A stretch of DNA of 9,666 nt from Pseudorhodoplanes sp. (lineage in GTDB: Bacteria; Pseudomonadota; Alphaproteobacteria; Rhizobiales; Xanthobacteraceae): positions 1 to 9,666 of the forward strand of contig WBUW01000075.1 in assembly GCA_008933495.1 (NCBI GenBank), written 5' to 3'. Below the pieces are notes generated by a model. That model made no database searches. It saw only the letters and a program-made list of their open reading frames with translations, and had not been told where the DNA came from. The position numbers and the translations under genes are program-made. This document shows, piece after piece, positions 6,050 to 9,666 of the stretch; positions within the stretch are counted from its first letter, which is position 1; each line of letters begins with the position of its first letter.

Positions 6050-6349
6050 CTAGCAACCGTGCACGGCCGTCGCCGTATGCTCGACCTCGGGCGGTGCGGC
6101 GAAGCAATGGCCGACGAGCTTGCGCCATTCCGCGAAGTCGGCGGAGCCGCGGAAATCGACGGTATGGTTTTCGAGCGTGTCCCATCTGACGAACAGGCGA
6201 TAGCGCTGCGGCTTTTCGATCGAGCGCTGCAATTCCATGCCGCGGCAACCCTTGGCGCGCCGGAACAGCGGCGCGGCGGCCGCCACGCCGGCCTCGAAAT
6301 CGCGCTCCATGCCGGGCTTCACCTCGATCTGGGCAATCTCCAGGATCAT
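6050..6349 (-). CDS. Antibiotic biosynthesis monooxygenase (ABM) fold small protein
   Basis: A 99-residue protein with the dimeric alpha/beta-barrel pattern of the ABM family: strand MILEIAQIEVKPG (1-13), helix MERDFEAGVAAAAPLFRRA (14-32), strand GCRGMELQRSIEKPQRY (34-50), strand RLFVRWDTLENH (51-62), then FR.SADFAEWRKLVGHCFAAPPEVEHTATAV (66-96, with the helix and last strand). The typical family steps E-x-P-x-x-Y-x-L-x-x-x-W and the helical FxxxRxxxxxFFAxPPxxxH element are both recognisable. Members act as small cofactor-free oxygenases, haem-degrading enzymes or simple binding proteins; the substrate cannot be told. Length is normal. AGGGA lies seven bases before the ATG and supports the start. 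No biosynthetic cluster surrounds it, so a role in antibiotic production is not implied. Confidence 0.88.
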   Translation of the reverse strand: MILEIAQIEVKPGMERDFEAGVAAAAPLFRRAKGCRGMELQRSIEKPQRYRLFVRWDTLENHTVDFRGSADFAEWRKLVGHCFAAPPEVEHTATAVHGC

Positions 6350-6426
6350 GTGCTGTCCCTTTCCGTCGCCACCGGGGTTGCGGCGTCCGGCATGATGGCC
6401 GATGCGTTGCGGCAGGAGAAGACGTT

Positions 6427-6894
6427 TCAGCGTCGTTTCAGCCGGTAGATCATGTTGTCAAGCGCGAACAGTGCGGTGCTGCGATCGATGAAGTGGAAGG
6501 AGAACGATCCGGCCGAACACGTGACGTCGATCCCCTCGATTTCGGCGTCCTTGAATCCGAGCCGGTTGGCAACCTTGCTCTGGTTTGCCGGCAGGTTGCC
6601 CTGGAACAGACCTTGCGGCGGAACGCGGGTCGGCATGAACTCGGCGTCACGGCAATTGAGGACCGGATAGCGGGACGACATCGCGCCGCTCGAAAAGGAG
6701 ATGCGCTGGTCGAGCAGCGGGTCGGCCTGGGCTTTGCGCGCGGCGGCCGCTTCGCCCGGGAGCCAGGGCGCCGGCTCCGCCCGGGTGACGCCCCAGTGAC
6801 CGGTCAAGGCATGGTGAGCGCGGGCAGGGGTCTCGGCCCGCAGGTCCGAGCCCGCGATGAGCAAAATCGCCATTACAGGAAGCGGTGAACGCAT
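6427..6894 (-). CDS. Exported protein of unknown function with signal peptide
   Basis: A 155-residue protein. Residues 1-20 form a signal peptide (MRSPLPVMAILLIAGSDLRA, with cleavage probably before ETPARA), so the mature protein should be periplasmic. The mature part opens with ALTGHWGVTRAEPAPW, a start often seen in small beta-rich, lipocalin-like proteins, and contains ISFSSGAMSS, PVLNCRDAEFMPTRVPPQGLFQGNLP and VTCSAGSFSFHF, closing with ALFALDNMIYRL. Two cysteines (C81, C126) may form a disulfide. I recall similar unnamed rhizobial proteins with LNC and GLFQGNLP but no function. The frame is open to 6957 with a TTG start, but the ATG at 6894 places the signal peptide at the very N-terminus and is preferred, although no strong ribosome binding site precedes it. 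Confidence 0.75.
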   Translation of the reverse strand: MRSPLPVMAILLIAGSDLRAETPARAHHALTGHWGVTRAEPAPWLPGEAAAARKAQADPLLDQRISFSSGAMSSRYPVLNCRDAEFMPTRVPPQGLFQGNLPANQSKVANRLGFKDAEIEGIDVTCSAGSFSFHFIDRSTALFALDNMIYRLKRR

Positions 6895-7046
6895 TGCTTT
6901 GACCGTGTGCGAATGTCCGGTGCCGCGGCACAGACCATTGTTCGCGGCCAAATGCAATTATCGGCGGCGGCGCATTTCCGCTCAAGCGTGCGGGGACTTC
7001 TTATCGAGGGTTGCGACTGGAATTCGGTCGCCGGCAGCGAAAAACC

Positions 7047-7313
7047 TCAGTCCGACAGCAGCGCGCGCCGCTTCCATTCCTTTTCCGGCAGCTTGGCGCC
7101 GGTCCGCCGCAGGCTCTTGATCCGCAGCGGCGCATGTCCGGATTTGGCGGCAATCTCGCGGTCCTGCTGCTCGATGATGGCGCGCGCGGCGTTTTCGCCT
7201 TCGATCCCGGTGAGGGCGTCGGCCGGCACGCGCCGGTTCGAGCGCTGGGAGCCGTCCTCATAGATCACGTCAAACAGCACGAATTCGGCCTTCTTGGTCG
7301 GTTTGCGCGCCAT
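7047..7313 (-). CDS. Small basic hypothetical protein, 88 residues
   Basis: The product is soluble and basic, opening MARKPTKKAEFVLFDVIYEDGSQRSNRRV and ending in RIKSLRRTGAKLPEKEWKRRALLSD (both given as overlapping stretches of one chain). The N-terminal part predicts strands (EFVLFDVIYEDG, then RRVPADALTG), the middle a helix (ENAARAIIEQQDREIAAKSG), the C-terminus a cluster of Lys and Arg. Similar short proteins occur in Bradyrhizobium-like genomes without assigned function (recalled). A GGAAGAAG stretch a few bases before the ATG at 7313 supports this start. The charge could fit nucleic-acid binding, but no named motif is visible. It has no signal peptide or membrane segment. Confidence 0.7.
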   Translation of the reverse strand: MARKPTKKAEFVLFDVIYEDGSQRSNRRVPADALTGIEGENAARAIIEQQDREIAAKSGHAPLRIKSLRRTGAKLPEKEWKRRALLSD

Positions 7314-7460
7314 GTTTCTTCTTCCCGTGCGTTCCGTTTCCCGAGCGTTCCGTGCCGGCGCGGACGCGCGCGCAGGCTATTCCGCCGTCCTCGGCGGGCG
7401 TCGATCAGGCTGCCGGACTGGCGCCGCCGTGAGCGCGGCATGGTGGCCGTCCCCGGACGG

Positions 7461-7523
7461 CTATTCGTCGCGGTTTCCCTGTTCGACAATGCGGCCTTTG
7501 TCAAGAACGGCGAAGCGGGCCAT
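7461..7523 (-). pseudogene. Possible relic of the C-terminal end of an ABC transporter ATP-binding protein
   Basis: Read on the minus strand, 7523-7461 gives MARFAVLDKGRIVEQG followed by NRDE and a stop. The pattern VLDKGRIVEQG with a following acidic tail is the segment found just after the H-loop of ABC ATPases (usual form ...VLD.GRIVE.G.H.EL). No Walker A, signature or H-loop motif precedes it; upstream in the same frame only ALTRGETEILASGRLPPAR is seen, partly made of a dispersed repeat. It is therefore a remnant at most, and a chance match cannot be excluded from so short a stretch. Confidence 0.35.
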
Positions 7524-7579
7524 GCGCGCCGGCGGGAGCCGGCCGGAAGCGAGGATTTCGGTTTCGCCCCGCGTCAGAG

Positions 7580-7612
7580 CATGATCTTTTCCGAAACCCG
7601 CTTCGCGCTTTT
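7580..7612. repeat. Short dispersed repeat (CATGA.CTTTTCCGAAA type), copy 2
   Basis: This 33-bp core differs from 6005-6037 at about three positions and lies in the same orientation. It is preceded by AGAG, as in the full palindromic form I recall (AGAGCATGATC...). The right arm is lost. It lies 10 bases beyond the stop codon of the 65-residue membrane-protein gene (stop at 7623-7625, minus strand), the same placement as copy 1 relative to its gene. Confidence 0.7.
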
Positions 7613-7622
7613 CAGCAGCCTG

Positions 7623-7820
7623 CTAAAGACCGCGGAACAGCACGCCCGCGGCCAGCAGCAGATAGGCGATCGCGAGCGCGTCGAACGCGCGCGCGGGACT
7701 GATGACCGGCATCGATATGCCGGCATAGCGCACCAGCAATGCCAGGATGGCAATGATCAGCGAGATGATGAAAACGATCACCGATGGGGGTGTCAGGGCA
7801 AATCCGCCGCGGCGCGCCAT
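7623..7820 (-). CDS. Small two-helix inner-membrane protein, 65 residues
   Basis: The sequence is MARRGGFALTPPSV, then a hydrophobic segment IVFIISLIIAILALLVRYAG (about 15-34), a short polar link SMPVISPAR, and a second hydrophobic segment AFDALAIAYLLLAAGVLF (45-62) ending RGL. The positive N-terminus suggests a cytoplasmic N-terminus and a hairpin in the inner membrane. AAAGGAG at 7827-7833 (minus strand), six bases before the ATG, is the strongest ribosome binding site in this part of the window and supports real expression. I recall comparable short membrane proteins in rhizobia, starting MARR.GF.LT, with no known role. It stands alone, with a relic-filled spacer downstream. Confidence 0.78.
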   Translation of the reverse strand: MARRGGFALTPPSVIVFIISLIIAILALLVRYAGISMPVISPARAFDALAIAYLLLAAGVLFRGL

Positions 7821-7886
7821 CTCCGACTCCTTTGAGTGTGCAGGCGGCCGAGCTTAGGCCGGGGAGGGAGCAAACGCCATTTGCCG

Positions 7887-7911
7887 GCGCGCGCTGTGCA
7901 CAGGCGCGCGC
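7887..7911. terminator. GC-rich imperfect palindrome downstream of the gene at 8008-8517
   Basis: The core CTGTGCACAG (7894-7903) is a perfect 10-bp palindrome. Beyond it GCGCGCG (7887-7893) pairs with CGCGCGC (7905-7911) around one bulged G at 7904. The whole lies about 97 bp past the stop of the minus-strand gene ending at 8008 and about 67 bp before the 65-residue gene. No T-run follows on either strand, so it is a weak terminator candidate; the core could instead be an operator for the downstream gene. Confidence 0.3.
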
Positions 7912-8007
7912 GATCAGGGTGGCCGGAGCAGGACGATCAGGGGAGCGCCAGCGGCACCTTATGCACGCGCGTTGGCGAAGTTTTCCGTCGCGGGCGCGCG
8001 AGGCGGC

Positions 8008-8517
8008 TCAGCCGGCGGCGCAAATCTTGCCGGGCGCCGGCTCCGCGCCCAGCGTTTCGGCGATCAGTTCGCGTGCGCGCGGCGCGAAATCGTCGAGAGA
8101 GAAATAGCCGCGACTGAAGGTTTCCCGCGTCAGCCGCTCGACACGGCTGTCGTCGGCGGTGGCCCAGGCTTTCTCGATGAAATGCATGCCGTCGACGCCC
8201 CAGGTCTCGAAATAGCCGCGCCGCTGCGAGGCGCGCTGGCCGTAATAGAACGAAAGCGCATCGACCAATTGCGTGCGGCCGGTTGGCGAGCAGGCGACCG
8301 CCATCGGCATGGCGAGGACGTCGAGCGCGGAGCGGCGCGCATTCTTGCGCGCGGATTCGATGTGGCGCTCGTTCGCGGCCCAGGGCGCGGGCGCGCGATT
8401 GTTGACCTCGCTGAACATGGGTTGCTGTTCCCGGGCCTGCGGCCGGATGATGTTCGAGCCGGCGACCACGAGATTGGCGAGCAGGAAACCGCCGAAAAAG
8501 AACAGGATCAGTCGCAT
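8008..8517 (-). CDS. Membrane-anchored or exported protein of unknown function, 169 residues
   Basis: The N-terminus MRLILFFFGGFLLANLVVAG is a signal peptide or single membrane anchor. The remainder is soluble, mostly helical and charged: QPMFSEVNNRAPAPWAANERHIESARKNARRSA, then LSFYYGQRASQRRGYFETWGVDG, MHFIEKAWATADDSRVERLTRETFSRGYFSLDDFAPRARELIAETLG (pieces of one chain), ending EPAPGKICAAG. A repeated (R)GYF motif appears twice (GYFETWG and GYFSLDDF). I do not recognise the family. The frame is open to 8562, but AAGGA seven bases before the ATG at 8517 and the placement of the hydrophobic segment decide for the inner start. Two cysteines are present (in VACSPTG and the C-terminal KICAAG). 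It has no operon partner. Confidence 0.75.
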   Translation of the reverse strand: MRLILFFFGGFLLANLVVAGSNIIRPQAREQQPMFSEVNNRAPAPWAANERHIESARKNARRSALDVLAMPMAVACSPTGRTQLVDALSFYYGQRASQRRGYFETWGVDGMHFIEKAWATADDSRVERLTRETFSRGYFSLDDFAPRARELIAETLGAEPAPGKICAAG

Positions 8518-8995
8518 GATGGCATCCTTGGGCCGCAACCGGGTCCGAATGGTGCAGCTCATTCATAACCGCGGCGCGGTCACGGAGCCGTTAAACGCCG
8601 GCCGGAGTCGGGCGCGCTCGCGAAACAGCGTGAGCGGACGGTTAAGAAGACCGTTCGGATTGTCGCTGTCGGGTAATCACCGCGGCGCCGCGGCAGGGCG
8701 CGCGCTGCCAGCGCAGCCGGACGCCGGTCCCGAACCGTCCGGCGCTGCGATACCGAACGGTCGGGGAGGCGGTCTCATGCCGCCGGCGCCAGGTCCTGAC
8801 CGGCCATGCGCGGGCATCCCGGTCCGGCTGGAAGCCGGCCCGAATGTAAACCTGACCCGCACATGCATCGCAAAAAGAAGAGTCGCCTCAAGATGATGGA
8901 TTGCCAGGTCAGGTTTACCACCCGGCCAAGCGGAGGTCGGACCCGGTTGCCCGGCAATGACGGTGCGGACAGGTCGAGATCAAGCACGCTTGGTC
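8518..8995. other. Long intergenic region with inverted repeats and repeat relics
   Basis: These 478 bp hold no gene I can support. From left to right: the ribosome binding site and presumably the promoter of the gene at 8008-8517; a pair of inverted 9-mers, ACCGTTCGG (8650-8658) and CCGAACGGT (8753-8761); a GC-rich stretch; a 12-bp perfect inverted repeat (8846-8857 / 8907-8918) around an A-rich insert; and ATTGCC (8900-8905) facing GGCAAT (8953-8958), which resembles a decayed copy of the alphaproteobacterial repeat that reads GTCATTGCCGGGC...GGCAATCCATC on the minus strand. Short plus and minus frames here look like non-coding DNA. Confidence 0.5.
8846..8918. repeat. 12-bp perfect inverted repeat around an A-rich 49-bp insert
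   Basis: GTAAACCTGACC at 8846-8857 is the exact reverse complement of GGTCAGGTTTAC at 8907-8918. The bases outside the arms match partly as well (GGCC and a further G at similar distances). The insert contains CAAAAAGAAGAG, which is AT-rich compared with its surroundings. It could be the remains of a small non-autonomous transposable element, a decayed dispersed repeat, or a two-site operator. No open gene lies between the arms. Confidence 0.55.
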
Positions 8996-9666
8996 TTACT
9001 CGCCGCCGATGAAGCCGGTGATTTTCCAGCCGCTCGCGTCCTTGACGTAGCAAAGCTGGTCGTTGCCGAGCGGGGCGATGGCGTCGGCCGCGACAAAGCC
9101 GGTCTTGCCCGCGGGCGTCGCGATCTTGAGCATCGGCACCTGGTTCGGCGCGGGCGCGGGGCCGTCCGGCATCACGCGCACGAAATGCAGCCCGAGCTTT
9201 TCACTGACGGGGGCGTTGGCCTGCGGGCCGGAGCGCACCTCGATGCCGTCGCCGAGCGGATAGCCCCAGTCGCCGGGATCGGTCTGCGTCGCCTTGGCGA
9301 CCTCTTCGAGTTCCTTTTCATCGAAGGCCGGATCGGCGGGCGCGCACAGGATGTCTTTCTTGTCGCCCATCGGCATGGCGGACGGGTCGGCCGAATAGCC
9401 GCCGAGAATGTCCCAGCCGTCGCTGTCCTTCCTGGCAAGGCCGAGCGCGGCCACGAGATTGTCGATGCCCGGCTTCTTCTTGTCGGCGCGGTCGCCTTTC
9501 TCGCCTTCCCAGAAGAAGCCCGGCCCGACCACGAGCCTGGCCAGCGCGGCGCGGTCCCGCTTCTGCGCCGCCTCGCCGAGTTGCTTGCGGAAGGCCTCGA
9601 ACGCCGGGTCGCTCACCGCCGCCGGCAATTTGACGGCGACCGGCTTGTAGGGTTTCGCCGGCGCAG
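8996..9666 (-). CDS. C-terminal part of an exported-type protein with SH3-like domain, 5' end outside the window
   Basis: The frame is open from the right edge to the TAA at 8996-8998, about 222 codons; the start is not in the window. It begins within APAKPYKPVAVKLPAAVSDP, a Pro/Ala-rich linker as expected after a signal peptide. A helical segment follows (AFEAFRKQLGEAAQKRDRAALARLVV), then GPGFFWEGEKGDRADKKKPGIDNLVAALGLARK, GWDILGGYSADP, and a C-terminal bacterial SH3-like region: DGIEVRSGPQANAPVSEKLGLHFVRV, then TPAGKTGFVAADAIAPLGNDQLCYVKDASGWKITGF (pieces of one chain). I recall conserved periplasmic hypotheticals with this order in Bradyrhizobium and relatives. SH3-like modules in such proteins often bind cell-wall peptides, but the role here is not known. 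Complete on its C-terminal side; domain call moderate. Confidence 0.8.
   Translation of the reverse strand, partial: APAKPYKPVAVKLPAAVSDPAFEAFRKQLGEAAQKRDRAALARLVVGPGFFWEGEKGDRADKKKPGIDNLVAALGLARKDSDGWDILGGYSADPSAMPMGDKKDILCAPADPAFDEKELEEVAKATQTDPGDWGYPLGDGIEVRSGPQANAPVSEKLGLHFVRVMPDGPAPAPNQVPMLKIATPAGKTGFVAADAIAPLGNDQLCYVKDASGWKITGFIGGE

Larger units (their letters stand above)
7314..7622. other. Intergenic spacer with gene and repeat relics
   Basis: These 309 bp lie between the 88-residue and 65-residue genes. They contain a short relic resembling the tail of an ABC transporter ATPase (7461-7523) and a dispersed repeat core (7580-7612). The promoter of the 88-residue gene should lie near 7320-7400, but no consensus is visible. 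I see no intact gene here. Confidence 0.5.

Noticed and set aside
7011..7835. 274-codon plus-strand frame across two small minus-strand genes and their spacer
   Set aside because: It covers repeat relics and shadows of two genes with good start signals; no domain is visible in it.
8806..9012. Small plus-strand frame starting MRGHPGP and containing MHRKKKSRLKMMDC
   Set aside because: It runs through the inverted repeat and a decayed dispersed repeat and overlaps the end of the SH3-like gene; no conserved wording or start signal supports it.

Overview
The window is GC-rich DNA that looks like a chromosomal segment of an alphaproteobacterium of the order Hyphomicrobiales (Bradyrhizobium / Rhodopseudomonas / Xanthobacteraceae-like). 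This rests on codon usage, on the type of protein families present, and on several dispersed palindromic repeats whose wording I recognise from that group. No tRNA, rRNA, CRISPR array, complete insertion sequence, phage gene or recognisable defence system was found.

Layout. Positions 1-550 (minus) hold the start of a gene that runs off the left edge. It is probably the N-terminal extension of a rhizobial-type UvrB, and a palindromic repeat (48-190) lies inside its reading frame. A 143-bp divergent spacer separates it from a plus-strand TrpB2-type tryptophan synthase beta homologue (694-2058). After a terminator-like hairpin comes a plus-strand diguanylate cyclase with two tandem PAS-like sensor domains (2391-3884). 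From there to the right edge all genes are on the minus strand: a ketopantoate-reductase-family protein (4059-5126), a frameshifted relic of a small membrane protein (5340-5771), an antibiotic-biosynthesis-monooxygenase-fold protein (6050-6349), an exported protein of unknown function (6427-6894), an 88-residue hypothetical (7047-7313), a 65-residue two-helix membrane protein (7623-7820), a membrane-anchored or exported hypothetical (8008-8517), and the C-terminal part of an SH3-like-domain protein that continues past the right edge (8996-9666).

The genes do not read as one operon or pathway. They are single genes separated by spacers of about 80 to 480 bp, each with its own start signal. The spacers are loaded with decaying palindromic repeats: two copies of a two-hairpin element, two copies of a second short element lying just 3' of stop codons, and a probable third type near 8846-8970. 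They also hold gene relics: the membrane-protein pseudogene and a short ABC-ATPase tail fragment at 7461-7523. The region therefore looks like ordinary chromosome undergoing decay and repeat insertion, not an accessory island.

I did not find a convincing new multi-gene system. The observations most worth following are the in-frame repeat in the left-edge gene, the exact 160-residue internal duplication in the cyclase, the paired base changes between the two copies of the two-hairpin element, and the frameshifted relic. Protein family names come from motif recognition and memory; no search was run.
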